DNA of 22,658 nucleotides, from the NCBI GenBank assembly GCA_023428295.1, contig JAEYYV010000034.1, positions 1 through 22,658 of the forward strand. Direction: 5' to 3'. The notes below the pieces were generated by a model, which worked only from the letters and a program-made list of their open reading frames with translations, had not been told where the DNA came from and made no database searches. Made by a program: the position numbers and the translations under genes. This document shows, piece after piece, positions 8,246-16,478 of this stretch; position 1 is the first letter of the stretch, and each line of letters opens with the position of its first letter. Source of the stretch: Pseudomonadota bacterium (GTDB lineage Bacteria > Myxococcota_A > Polyangia > Haliangiales > Haliangiaceae).

Positions 8246-9357
8246 GGGTGCAACACGGCGCCGCCGATCACCTCGCCGCGCCACTTTGCATGCATCGCCT
8301 CTGCGAACGCGGAGAGCGGGAACGTGTGCGAGACGTACGGCTTGATCGTGCCGTCCTTGGCCCACGCGAGGATCTGCGCGAGACGCGGCGGGCGCAACGC
8401 GGGGTTCTTCACGCTCGAGATCACCGCGGGTGACCCGAGGACGTCGAGTCCCTTCATCATGATGAGGTTCGTCGGCAACTGGTTCGCGTTGGGTGCGCCG
8501 CGCATGCCCTTGCCGCGCGAGACCGACGGTGTTGCGGCCCATCCGACGATCACGAACCGCGCGCCGAACTTCACGCAGCGCAAGCTCTCGACGGAGATGT
8601 CACCACCGACGCCGTCGTAGACGATGTCCACGCCCTCGCCGCCCGTCAGTGACTTCACCGCGTCGCGCATCGTCGACAGGTCGCTCGTGTTGATCACGTG
8701 ATCGGCGCCCTGCGCTTTGACTACCGCGAGCTTTGCATCCGAGCGACCCGTGGCGATCACCGTGGCGCCGAGGTGCTTCGCGATGTGCACCGCGGCCAGG
8801 CCGGTCGATCCCGACGCGCCGTGGATCAGCACGGTCTCGCCGCGCTGTACGCGACCGCGCACGACGAGGCAGTGATAGGCCGTCTCGTAGTTGCCCAAGA
8901 GGTTGCACCCTTGGTCGAACGTCATCGCCTCGGGTAGCGGATGGATAGCTTCGATGGGTGCGACGGCATACGACGCGAACCCGCCCCACGGTTGGTAGGC
9001 CCCGTACGAGCGAGGACCGACGAGGAATCCATCGGCCATCACGCGATCGCCGATCTCGACTCCCGCCGCTGCCGCACCTCGCCACACGACGACACCGGCG
9101 TACTCGAGGCCCGGTGTGTACGGCGGTTTGGGCGGATGCTGGTACTGCCCGCTCGTCATGATGAGATCGACCCATCCGACGGACGCGGACTTGATGGCGA
9201 TGATGACGTCGCGATCACGCAACGTCGCAGGGTCCGGCGCTTCCATCGGCACGAGCGATGCGTGGTTCGCGATCGCGTCGAGCGGTTCTTCGCCGAGCTC
9301 GGTAATCAGGACACGGTGACCGGGTGGGAGGCTCACGTACGCCCGCGACAATGCCAC
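8242..9357 (-). CDS. NADPH:quinone oxidoreductase-type MDR family dehydrogenase
   Basis: About 371 residues from GTG 9357 (GTG 9336 is an alternative; an ATG at 9453 would run into the divergent gene). The medium-chain dehydrogenase layout is clear: a GroES-like N-terminal half with DVIIAIKSASVGWVDLIMTS and PPYTPGLEYAGVV, followed by the Rossmann cofactor site GASGSTGLAAVHIAKHLGA, the ADHVIN strand and VYDGVGG. The structural-zinc Cys cluster of alcohol dehydrogenases is absent, as in the quinone oxidoreductase subgroup. Predicted reaction: NAD(P)H-dependent reduction of a quinone, enone or similar substrate in the cytosol; the natural substrate cannot be told from sequence. It ends on CTA within CTAA, overlapping the lipoprotein stop. 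Confidence 0.92.
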   Translation of the reverse strand: MALSRAYVSLPPGHRVLITELGEEPLDAIANHASLVPMEAPDPATLRDRDVIIAIKSASVGWVDLIMTSGQYQHPPKPPYTPGLEYAGVVVWRGAAAAGVEIGDRVMADGFLVGPRSYGAYQPWGGFASYAVAPIEAIHPLPEAMTFDQGCNLLGNYETAYHCLVVRGRVQRGETVLIHGASGSTGLAAVHIAKHLGATVIATGRSDAKLAVVKAQGADHVINTSDLSTMRDAVKSLTGGEGVDIVYDGVGGDISVESLRCVKFGARFVIVGWAATPSVSRGKGMRGAPNANQLPTNLIMMKGLDVLGSPAVISSVKNPALRPPRLAQILAWAKDGTIKPYVSHTFPLSAFAEAMHAKWRGEVIGGAVLHP

Positions 9358-9400
9358 GGATCGCTGGCTCAACAGGCGTCGATCCCCGATACTGGGAAAA

Positions 9401-10801
9401 GTGACCAAGAAGCGACCGTCGGGGCGGGACTCGCGCACGGAGCCGAATCCCATTGGAACGCCTCCCGAGGCGGTGACGAACTATCGCGTCGATCGCGTGT
9501 TCGCTCCATTGCCGCGCGCGCGTGCAACATCGGCCTCGCAAGTGGCGAGTCAGTTGCTCGAGCGCACGCGTCCACGAGCGCAGACCGGCCAACCACCGAT
9601 GGCCGGCGAGAGCGAAGAGGTCGCGCTGCGCCGGCAGCTCTCGCGCTTGCAGCGCCAGCTGTCCGAGGCGCAACGCGAGCTCGCCAACAAGGATGACGAG
9701 CTCGCCGCCGAAGCAGAGCGCAGGCTCGAGGTGGTGCGGACCAACGAACGCCTCGTCGAGCGTCAGCGCGAGCTGCAAGCACGCAACGACGAGCTGCTCG
9801 CCTACGAGGCGCGCACGCGCGGCGTCGAGCTGCGCCTGCAGGATCAGATCGCCGCGGCCGACGAGCTCGCGCAGCTCGTCGAGAAAGAGCACGCGCGAAC
9901 CGCGGCCGCCGAAGCTCGCGTCGACGAGCTGACCCGTGCATTCGACGAGACGCGGGCGCTGTGGAACACCGAGCGCGCCATGCTCGACGACCGCGCGAAG
10001 ACCGAAGTCGCTGCGGTCGAAGCCAAGCGCCGCGCCGCCGTGGAAGCAGGCGAAGAAGCGATCGCCGCCTCGACATCGCGGTTGCGCGAAGCACACGAAG
10101 CCGAGATCGCGGAGCTGCGCACCGCGCACGAGCGCTCGCTGTCGACCCTGCGCGGCGAGCTCGAGCCCAAGGCGCTGGCCGCCCACGAGCTCGCCGAGGA
10201 GCGCGAGCGTCTCTTGAGCGAGATCGCGGGGCTCAAGACCGATCTCGCTCGCACCGCGACGGAGAAGGACCAGCTCCGCACGCGCGAGCTATCGCAAGCC
10301 GCAGAAGCGCACGCGAGCGATATGGACGCGCTCGTCCGCGGGCACGTGAAGGAGCTCGCGCGCGTGACGCTCGAGAAGGACGAGCTGATCATCGCCGCGC
10401 AGCAAGAGGCGCGTATCGCCGAGGGCAAGGTGAAGACGCTCGAGGAATCGGTGGAGGCGTTGCGCGAGTCGCTGAAGAAGGCGCAGCGCGAGGTCGCGGA
10501 AGCGAAGGAGCGATGTACGGTGCTCGAAGCGGACAAGCGCACGCTCGAGGATCGCTTGATCGTCGTCGGAGAGAATGCCGACAAGATGCTCGAAGATCAG
10601 CGCATGTTGCGCGAGCAGATCGAGATCGCCGAGAGTGAGGTGCGCCGCACGTCGATGGACCGCCTGCGCTTTGTCGCGTACCTCGAGGAAGGTCTCGCGA
10701 TGCTCGGCGCACTGCCGCCCGCGGCACACGACGAGGAGATCGAGGTGTTGAGCGAAGAGCCGGTCGCGCCCGGCACGCCGGCCGAGCCCGCGACGAGCTA
10801 G
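9401..10801 (+). CDS. long coiled-coil protein
   Basis: 466 residues from GTG 9401, with GGGA five bases upstream. Residues 1-65 are basic and Pro-rich and probably disordered. Residues ~70-440 are almost uninterrupted heptad sequence rich in Glu, Arg, Ala and Leu (for example LRRQLSRLQRQLSEAQREL), predicting a coiled coil some 370 residues long. The last ~30 residues are acidic and Pro-rich (DEEIEVLSEEPVAPGTPAEP). No signal peptide or transmembrane helix is present. Such proteins act as scaffolds, polarity or cytoskeletal factors, but composition alone does not identify the role, and similarity to named coiled-coil proteins would be unreliable. It is divergent from the oxidoreductase gene and ends in CTAG shared with the kinase stop. 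Confidence 0.85.
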   Translation: MTKKRPSGRDSRTEPNPIGTPPEAVTNYRVDRVFAPLPRARATSASQVASQLLERTRPRAQTGQPPMAGESEEVALRRQLSRLQRQLSEAQRELANKDDELAAEAERRLEVVRTNERLVERQRELQARNDELLAYEARTRGVELRLQDQIAAADELAQLVEKEHARTAAAEARVDELTRAFDETRALWNTERAMLDDRAKTEVAAVEAKRRAAVEAGEEAIAASTSRLREAHEAEIAELRTAHERSLSTLRGELEPKALAAHELAEERERLLSEIAGLKTDLARTATEKDQLRTRELSQAAEAHASDMDALVRGHVKELARVTLEKDELIIAAQQEARIAEGKVKTLEESVEALRESLKKAQREVAEAKERCTVLEADKRTLEDRLIVVGENADKMLEDQRMLREQIEIAESEVRRTSMDRLRFVAYLEEGLAMLGALPPAAHDEEIEVLSEEPVAPGTPAEPATS

Positions 10802-12489
10802 CAGTCCGGCAGCTCCAACCGCGACGGTCGATCATGCGGAAGGTCGGTGTTCTCCAGCGCCATCACCGACCAGGTCCCGCGGAACACGAACGAGAGATCG
10901 CTCGTGCTGAAGGAGTCGTTCGCGTAGGCCGACGCCATCACGTCGCGCAGCTTCTTCAGCGAGCAGCGAGGTGTGGCGATCGGCTTGTGCGCGCATCGCT
11001 TGTCGGTCTCGACGCGCGCCTGCGCACCGGCGGGCGAGATGCTCACTACCACCAGGCACGGCTTGTCGGTGGATGCGACCTTCGCAGCAAGGGCGGAGAC
11101 ATAGCGATACTCCACGAGCCGCTGGGCGCGCGAGAGATCCACGACGTGCGCGGTGCTCACCGGCGTACCCTGGATCTGGACGAGCTGCGCGTCCGCGGCG
11201 AGTTGCTTCGCGAGCTGCGTCGCGCGCGGAAGGTACACGAGAGGATCGAAGGCATCCGTCGAGAAGTCGGGCGCGCGCGTGATCGGCGCGGGCAGCGCTA
11301 GCTTGGCGGGCCGCACCTCGATCTTGTCCGGCATCACCGCATCGACGCTGGCGTCGACGGCGACATCACCCGCGTCGATGACGACGTCACCCGCGTCGAC
11401 GATGACGTCGCGTACATCGTCGGCCAGCCCCGCGTCGAGGGTCTCCGGCTCGCTCGCATCGTGAACCGTGTCGGGCGAGACCTCGTGCGACTTCTTGCGA
11501 GCGCGTGCGATCGTGAACGCGACCGTCGCCGCAACGGCGATCGCCGCGACGGCAATCATCGCCGGGATCCGCGACGGTGGCGGGGGAACAGCGGGACGCT
11601 CGCGCGGAGTCGGCGTCTCGTCGGCGGACGCGAGCTTCTTCACCGAGACGCGGCCCTCCGCGGCATCGACGAGAGCGCGCGCCATCTCGCGCGCGGATTG
11701 GAATCGCTTCGCGGGGTGTTTCGCCAACGCGCACAGGATCACGTCTTCGACGGCGACCGGGATCTTCGACGCGATCGAGCGCGGGCGTGGCGGCTGGACG
11801 TCGCGATGCGCGCGCATGACCTCCACGTCGTTCGCTCCGGTGAACGGCCTCCGCCCCGTCAGCGCTTCGAACAACACGACGCCCATCGTGTAGACATCGG
11901 TCCGCGCGTCGACGGTGCCGCCGATGACCTGCTCCGGCGCCATGTATGCGGGCGTGCCCATCGTGAGGCCCTCGGCGGTGCGCGGCGTGTTGCCGCCGCC
12001 GACGCCGGGCGCGAGCTTCGCGACGCCGAAGTCGAGGACCTTCGCGTGGCCCGCGCGCGTCACCATGATGTTGTCGGGCTTGAGATCGCGATGGACGATG
12101 CCGATCGCGTGGGCCGCTTCGAGCGCCGACAGGACCTCGGCGCACACGCGCACGATCGTCTCGACGGACGACAGCGGCGCCGCGTCGCGCAGGCTCTGTC
12201 CTTCGACGAGCTCCATCACCATGTACGGCCGGCCATCGGGGAGCTCGGCGACATCGAGGAGGTTCACGATGTTGACGTGCGAGATCAGACTGACCGCGCG
12301 CACCTCGGCACGGAAGCGCTGCATCGACTCGTCGGTCTGCTTGGACAGCACCTTGATCGCGACGCGCGCGGATCGCTCCTCGTCGACGCCGAGATACACG
12401 CAGCCCATGCCGCCCTCACCGAGAATGCGCTCGAGGCGATAGCGTCCGACGTCGATGCCGACGAGCTGTTCTGGCGTTGCTACAGACAA
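10798..12489 (-). CDS. transmembrane Hanks-type Ser/Thr protein kinase
   Basis: 563 residues from TTG 12489, giving MSVATPEQLVGIDVGRYRLE; no ATG or GTG fits better and the frame upstream lies in the preceding gene. Kinase hallmarks are intact: GEGGMG P-loop (24-29), VAIK Lys 46, HRDLKPDN (133-140, catalytic Asp 135), DFG (153-155) and APE (184-186). A Pro-rich juxtamembrane segment leads to one transmembrane helix at ~308-328 (IPAMIAVAAIAVAATVAFTI). An Asp/Ala/Val repeat tether and a ~160-residue periplasmic domain follow, containing several Cys and ending in ELPDC. The kinase is predicted to sense an envelope signal and phosphorylate cytosolic Ser/Thr targets. It overlaps the secreted protein gene upstream by 10 bases, implying co-expression. 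The outer domain is not recognised. Confidence 0.93.
   Translation of the reverse strand: MSVATPEQLVGIDVGRYRLERILGEGGMGCVYLGVDEERSARVAIKVLSKQTDESMQRFRAEVRAVSLISHVNIVNLLDVAELPDGRPYMVMELVEGQSLRDAAPLSSVETIVRVCAEVLSALEAAHAIGIVHRDLKPDNIMVTRAGHAKVLDFGVAKLAPGVGGGNTPRTAEGLTMGTPAYMAPEQVIGGTVDARTDVYTMGVVLFEALTGRRPFTGANDVEVMRAHRDVQPPRPRSIASKIPVAVEDVILCALAKHPAKRFQSAREMARALVDAAEGRVSVKKLASADETPTPRERPAVPPPPSRIPAMIAVAAIAVAATVAFTIARARKKSHEVSPDTVHDASEPETLDAGLADDVRDVIVDAGDVVIDAGDVAVDASVDAVMPDKIEVRPAKLALPAPITRAPDFSTDAFDPLVYLPRATQLAKQLAADAQLVQIQGTPVSTAHVVDLSRAQRLVEYRYVSALAAKVASTDKPCLVVVSISPAGAQARVETDKRCAHKPIATPRCSLKKLRDVMASAYANDSFSTSDLSFVFRGTWSVMALENTDLPHDRPSRLELPDC
11359..11411 (-). repeat. 21-base imperfect tandem repeat in the kinase tether
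   Basis: Two copies of a 21-base unit (11359-11379 and 11380-11400) and part of a third encode VDAGDVVIDAGDVAVDAS just outside the membrane helix. The copies differ at three positions. The unit length keeps the frame, so copy number could alter the distance of the sensor domain from the membrane. Confidence 0.7.
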
Positions 12490-13364
12490 ATCGCGGTCTT
12501 GACGTCTACAACCTTGCCATCGCGCGGACACCGCAGCTGCGTTGCCTCGAGCGCCTTCTTCAAGCACTCGGCTGCTTGTGCGTCGAGCGGATCACGCCCC
12601 GCGAACGGCTTCACCTGGATCTGGAACGGGTTGCCCTTCGCCGACAGCTTCCACTCTGCCCAGAAGCCGCGCATCACCTTCTTGCCCGTCTTTGGCGAGC
12701 ACGCCGCGAACGCCGGGTTGTTCTCCATGATGCGATCCGATTCCAGCGAGCCATCCGCGTCGCTGCGCACGGTGACGGTTCCCGGTGCGAGCTCACCGAC
12801 CTCGAGGCCGGCCTTGGGCGCGTCGGGCGGAGCGCCATTGGCCTTGAGCTTCGCGGCCTGGATCGTCGCGACCTTGATCTTGTCCTTTGCGGCGCTCAGC
12901 GGCGCGCTGTAGCGGACCCAGCGATCCTTGCTGTGGCGACCGTGGCGCTCGAGGTCGACGTGCAGCTGGCACGCATCGCCTTCGCACGAAACAGTGACCG
13001 TGCCCGTCGAGAGGTTTGGATGTTTGAGGCCGAGCGCGGCCACGAGCGAGGGCGCTTGGCCGCACGCTTCGCTCTTGTCGTCCCACTTCTTCTCGTCGAC
13101 GAGCTTCTTGGCCGCCTCGACGTCCTTGGCCGGGACGATCTTCGCCTTCTCGAACGTCGCGATCTGCGCGGCGACCGCGTTGCGCATCGCGGGCGTGGTC
13201 GTGACGGGGAAGTCGTTCAGGTAGACCATCGCGATCGTCGGCTTGCCCGTTCCGGCGACCGCCATCCTCGATTCGCCTTTGCACACTTCGAAGGCGTCCT
13301 GCGCGTACGCACGGCCCTGCACGAGCAAGAGGGGGAGCGCGGTGAAGAGAATCCGCAATGACAT
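12480..13364 (-). CDS. secreted protein of unknown function, upstream of the kinase
   Basis: 294 residues from ATG 13364. A classic signal peptide MSLRILFTALPLLLVQGRAYAQ has an AYA cleavage site, so it is exported to the periplasm or beyond. The mature part is Lys/Ala-rich with several Cys (EVCKGES, EACGQAP, SCEGDACQL, AACSPKTG, AECLKKA, LRCPRDG, AICL), probably forming disulfides, and is dominated by beta strands near the middle (TVTVSCEGDACQLHVDLERH). The final segment (FWAEWKLSAKGNPFQIQVKP) resembles the GTWSVM-type end of the downstream kinase outer domain only in general style. It precedes and overlaps the kinase gene, so it may supply or modulate the signal; that is inference. No family is recognised. 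There is no clear Shine-Dalgarno sequence on this strand. Confidence 0.82.
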   Translation of the reverse strand: MSLRILFTALPLLLVQGRAYAQDAFEVCKGESRMAVAGTGKPTIAMVYLNDFPVTTTPAMRNAVAAQIATFEKAKIVPAKDVEAAKKLVDEKKWDDKSEACGQAPSLVAALGLKHPNLSTGTVTVSCEGDACQLHVDLERHGRHSKDRWVRYSAPLSAAKDKIKVATIQAAKLKANGAPPDAPKAGLEVGELAPGTVTVRSDADGSLESDRIMENNPAFAACSPKTGKKVMRGFWAEWKLSAKGNPFQIQVKPFAGRDPLDAQAAECLKKALEATQLRCPRDGKVVDVKTAICL

Positions 13365-13390
13365 GCGTTGGAGGATACTATGCGTTCCTC

Positions 13391-14311
13391 GTGCAGTCGC
13401 GATTCCTCCTGCTGGTCGTCCTCGGTGCATGTGGTGATGACACGTCTATGGGGCACGATGCCTCGGCGGGGGATGCCACGAGCATCGACGCGAGAGACTG
13501 CGCGTGCACGTTCGGTGCGCCGACCACGGTGGGCATTGTTGCGAACACCGAAGCGACCGAGCTCTCGGGGCTCGCGACGAGCCGCGCACTCGCCGGCACC
13601 GTGTGGACGCACAACGACAGCGGCGACACCGCGCGGCTGTTCGCGATGGGTACCGACGGCGCATCGCAGGGCGTCCTCACGATCACCGGCGGCATGGCGA
13701 CCGATTGGGAAGACCTCGCGATCGGTCCCTGTGGCGCCGATCGCTGGTGCCTCTACGCGGCCGACATCGGTGACAACGATCTCGTGCGCACGCGCATCCG
13801 CGTCTACGAGATCGACGAGCCCACCGCGATCAGCGGCACGCAAGCTGCCACCGCCCGCACGTTCGATGTCTCGTATCCCGACGGTGCACACGACGCGGAG
13901 GCGCTGTTCGTGGATCCGCGCAACGGCGACACGTACGTGATCACGAAGCAGACGCCGCCGAACGCCGGCACACCGTCGAAGGTGTTCCTCCTCCCGAAGT
14001 CAGCGATGGTGGCCACCGCCGAGGAGGTCGGCACGCTGACCATCCCCACGGGAAACCTGTTGGTCACGGGTGCGGACCTCTATGCCGATGACTGCGGTGT
14101 GCGCTTGCTCGTCCGCACGTACACGAACGTGTTCCAACTGTCCGGCTCCCCGGACAGCACGATCGCGGGGCTCCTCTCGGCAACACCGACGATCGTTCCC
14201 GTCGCGCCCGAGCTCCAAGGCGAAGCGGTCGCGTGGCTGCCCGATGGCCGTGGTTACCTCACCGTTCCAGAAGGCAGCAGCGCGGCGATCTCGCGCGTCG
14301 CGTGCGAGTAG
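13391..14311 (+). CDS. beta-propeller-like lipoprotein
   Basis: 306 residues from GTG 13391, giving MQSRFLLLVVLGAC with an LGAC lipobox (Cys 14) and a short Asp-rich tether. The body has repeated blade-like strands: ELSGLATSRALAGTVWTHND, ATDWEDLAIGPCG, WCLYAADIGDNDLVRTRIRV, VDPRNGDTYVITKQ and GEAVAWLPDGRGYLTVPEG. These resemble esterase-like/phytase-like propeller proteins that carry ELSGL and WEDLA motifs; the match is from memory. A catalytic role is not established. The start is uncertain. A strong GGAGG at 13370-13374 sits five bases before ATG 13380, but that ATG is one frame off; ATG 13358 is in frame but overlaps the divergent gene. It is probably anchored in the outer envelope. Confidence 0.8.
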   Translation: MQSRFLLLVVLGACGDDTSMGHDASAGDATSIDARDCACTFGAPTTVGIVANTEATELSGLATSRALAGTVWTHNDSGDTARLFAMGTDGASQGVLTITGGMATDWEDLAIGPCGADRWCLYAADIGDNDLVRTRIRVYEIDEPTAISGTQAATARTFDVSYPDGAHDAEALFVDPRNGDTYVITKQTPPNAGTPSKVFLLPKSAMVATAEEVGTLTIPTGNLLVTGADLYADDCGVRLLVRTYTNVFQLSGSPDSTIAGLLSATPTIVPVAPELQGEAVAWLPDGRGYLTVPEGSSAAISRVACE

Positions 14312-14381
14312 CCACTGGCAACGACGGGCAAGAGCGTGCATGCCCACATGGAGCTCGTCGGTCGAATGTTAGGATCGACGC

Positions 14382-14999
14382 ATGGTGGGCCAGACCGAGG
14401 ACGACACGGTGGACGCGAGGCCACAACGCAGAAAGCCGCTGATCGCGGGCAGTGGCTGGTTGCTCTTTGTCTGCGCGTTTCTCCCGACGCTGCGCGTGTG
14501 CAGTGAGCCAATCGCGCCGTACCAGTTCCCGCCGGCCTACGTGGTTCACCTCGGGGCCGCCGTACTCGCGATCATCGCCGCGCTCCGCGTGCTGCGGACG
14601 CGACGTAATTGGTTCACCGCCTGGTTCATGGTGTGCTTCGCGACCGCGCTCACGTGGATCTCGTTGACGATCCTCGATGTGAGTAGCGGCGTGGCGCTCC
14701 TTCTGATCGTCGGGGGCATCCCGGGTGCCGTGTTCGCTGGCATCGCGTTTCATCGCGCGAAGTTCACGGCGCGCGGCATGTGGATCGGCAGCATCGTGCA
14801 CGGCGCGATCTCCACGGTCTGGTACGTGCTCCTCGCGGGCGACAGCGACGCGATGTGGGGTGCCTACGTCGGGCTCGCGTCGTCGATCGGCCTCTTGCTC
14901 GCGAGCGCCCGCGCGCTCGTGCAGCACATGGCGGAGCTCGCACGAATCCGCCGCGAGACGGAGCCCGCACCGCTGCCCATCGCGCGCGTCGTCCGCTAG
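14382..14999 (+). CDS. six-helix integral membrane protein of unknown function
   Basis: 205 residues from ATG 14382, with AGGA eight bases upstream. After a polar N-terminus there are six predicted transmembrane segments at about residues 25-40, 53-72, 78-99, 105-125, 134-153 and 159-181. The C-terminus is basic and Pro-rich (ELARIRRETEPAPLPIARVV) and is probably cytoplasmic. No transporter or enzyme motif is visible, and I do not recognise the family. It lies 70 bases after the propeller-like lipoprotein and 28 bases before slyX on the same strand, so all three may form one transcription unit. Confidence 0.82.
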   Translation: MVGQTEDDTVDARPQRRKPLIAGSGWLLFVCAFLPTLRVCSEPIAPYQFPPAYVVHLGAAVLAIIAALRVLRTRRNWFTAWFMVCFATALTWISLTILDVSSGVALLLIVGGIPGAVFAGIAFHRAKFTARGMWIGSIVHGAISTVWYVLLAGDSDAMWGAYVGLASSIGLLLASARALVQHMAELARIRRETEPAPLPIARVVR

Positions 15000-15027
15000 A
15001 CGTATCGCTCGTGGTACCTAGTTCGCG

Positions 15028-15240
15028 ATGCCGGATGTAGCGGAGCTCGCCGACCAGATCATCGACCTCGAAGTGAAGCTCGCGTATCAGGACCGCTTGA
15101 TCAAAGAGCTCGACACACTCGTCCGCGAGCTCGGCACGCGCCTCGATGCGACGCAGCGCGAGCTCGAGCAGCTAAAGCAAGGCGTGCGCAGCCCCGAAGT
15201 TCCGATGGGCCCGGCCACCGAGAAGCCGCCGCACTACTAA
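15028..15240 (+). CDS. slyX: SlyX family protein
   Basis: 70 residues, the normal size for SlyX. Residues ~5-52 form a coiled coil (LADQIIDLEVKLAYQDRLIK and ELGTRLDATQRELEQLKQ), followed by a Pro-rich tail that ends in PPHY. The PPHY ending after a coiled coil with the EVKLAYQDRLI core is characteristic of the family. SlyX is small and cytosolic, and its molecular function is not well established. No FKBP-type isomerase gene lies beside it. Its TAA stop is in CTAA shared with the TAG stop of the convergent exported protein. Confidence 0.88.
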   Translation: MPDVAELADQIIDLEVKLAYQDRLIKELDTLVRELGTRLDATQRELEQLKQGVRSPEVPMGPATEKPPHY

Positions 15241-16373
15241 CAAGGACAGCCGTAGAACGGCACGTCGAGCCTCTCGAGCGTCGCGCCGTTCACGTCACCC
15301 ACGATCGTGGCGCCGAGCCACGCGCTGCCGACGACCTCGACGATGCCGTCACCGTCGAAGTCGACGAGGCTCGTGATCGTCTCGATCTCGCCGAGGTTCG
15401 CATCGAACGCGGTGAGCGTGCCGTCCTTCTCGACGCGATAGAGGCCCCAGACGTTCACGTGCGGTGCGCCGCAGCCCTCGAGTTGGTGCGCGTGCAGCGA
15501 CACCCACGTCTCGTTCGTCGTGGGGTGCGTGAACACCTGCGTCTCCCACCGGGTGTTCGGATGGCGCGCCCAGCCCCTGGTCCTCTCCTCGGCCACGTTC
15601 TCGTAGTACGCGTTCCAGTCCTTGGTCTGCGCGTGCGCCGGTTCGGAGCGAAGCAGCATGCCCTTGGCCTGCGCGACGATCTTCGCGTCGATCTTCGCGT
15701 CGATCTTCGCGTCGTCGTCCCTCCACGTCTGCATGCGGACGGCGGGCGGGAGCGACGCATCGCGCGCGAGCGTGCCGCTGCAGCGGTCGAGCCTCGCCGC
15801 GATCATCGGTGCGCCGTAGCGCATCACGGAGCTCGCGCTCCACTCGACGTCTTCACCCGCGTAGCCCGGGCTCCCCGTGAGGCGCGCGACCACTGCGAAG
15901 CCCGTGATGTACGCGACGCACGAGTCATCGACGATGATCCTGTCGCCGACGCGATCGCGATACGCGGCGGAGAGGTCCTCGGGCGCGATCGGTGCGGTCG
16001 CGGTCTCGACGTAGTCCTCCTGCGTGTACGTGATCATTCCGTGCTTCGGAAATGCGGTGCGCATGTCCGCGTCGTCACCGGGCACCCCGAGATCCTCGAG
16101 CTTCATCCACGTCGCGTCTTGCGCGGTGAACACCATCGCGACGCTGCGCGATCCCGTGCGCGACACGGGTGGTGCTTCGATCTGCGCGGCAACACCGATA
16201 TCGATCGCGAGCTCGTGCTCCGTCGTCAGCGCGATGGTCGCGACGCCCTGTTGCGTCGGTGTTTCGAGCACCGGCTTGGCCATCGCGAACAGCCCGGCGC
16301 CCGCGATGGCGAGGCCAATGGCCGAGAGCCGAGCGATGTGGGTGGGAGCAGCGATCTGGGGACGAAGCAACAT
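15237..16373 (-). CDS. exported protein with FG-GAP-like C-terminal strand
   Basis: 378 residues from ATG 16373; an ATG at 16415 would add 14 residues. The N-terminus has a hydrophobic segment at ~15-34 (LSAIGLAIAGAGLFAMAKPV), either an uncleaved signal anchor or a signal peptide. Residues ~200-230 carry a KI/DA repeat (DDDAKIDAKIDAKI). Near the end, VDFDGDGIVEVVG matches the Asp/Gly calcium-binding loop typical of FG-GAP or dockerin-like repeats. The protein closes with PFYGCPC. I do not recognise the full-length family. It may be a periplasmic or surface protein; the FG-GAP-like loop would suggest adhesion or calcium binding, but only one such loop is evident. It lies downstream of ackA-pduL on the same strand with a 105-base gap that contains an inverted repeat. 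Confidence 0.8.
   Translation of the reverse strand: MLLRPQIAAPTHIARLSAIGLAIAGAGLFAMAKPVLETPTQQGVATIALTTEHELAIDIGVAAQIEAPPVSRTGSRSVAMVFTAQDATWMKLEDLGVPGDDADMRTAFPKHGMITYTQEDYVETATAPIAPEDLSAAYRDRVGDRIIVDDSCVAYITGFAVVARLTGSPGYAGEDVEWSASSVMRYGAPMIAARLDRCSGTLARDASLPPAVRMQTWRDDDAKIDAKIDAKIVAQAKGMLLRSEPAHAQTKDWNAYYENVAEERTRGWARHPNTRWETQVFTHPTTNETWVSLHAHQLEGCGAPHVNVWGLYRVEKDGTLTAFDANLGEIETITSLVDFDGDGIVEVVGSAWLGATIVGDVNGATLERLDVPFYGCPC
15678..15713 (-). repeat. perfect triplicate 12-base repeat coding Asp-Ala-Lys-Ile
   Basis: Three identical head-to-tail copies of gatcttcgcgtc occupy these bases and read as Asp-Ala-Lys-Ile units on the minus strand. The copies are identical, including third positions, pointing to recent duplication or slippage. 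The unit length keeps the frame. Confidence 0.9.
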
Positions 16374-16430
16374 TCCCCAGGGTTGTGCAAGCAGCAGGCC
16401 TCGCCTGACATCCAAGCGTATTGCCCAGTT

Positions 16431-16464
16431 ACGTCCGCCGGTGCCGGCCAGACACGGCGGATGT
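16431..16464. terminator. inverted repeat after ackA-pduL, possible transcription terminator
   Basis: acgtccgccg (16431-16440) and cggcggatgt (16455-16464) pair over ten positions, with one G-T pair and a 14-base loop. It lies 15-48 bases beyond the fusion gene stop on the minus strand. There is no T-run after the stem in that direction, so a factor-independent terminator is not secure; it could also be a regulatory or RNA-stabilising hairpin before the next gene. Confidence 0.35.
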
Positions 16465-16478
16465 GTCCAGACGTCTTC

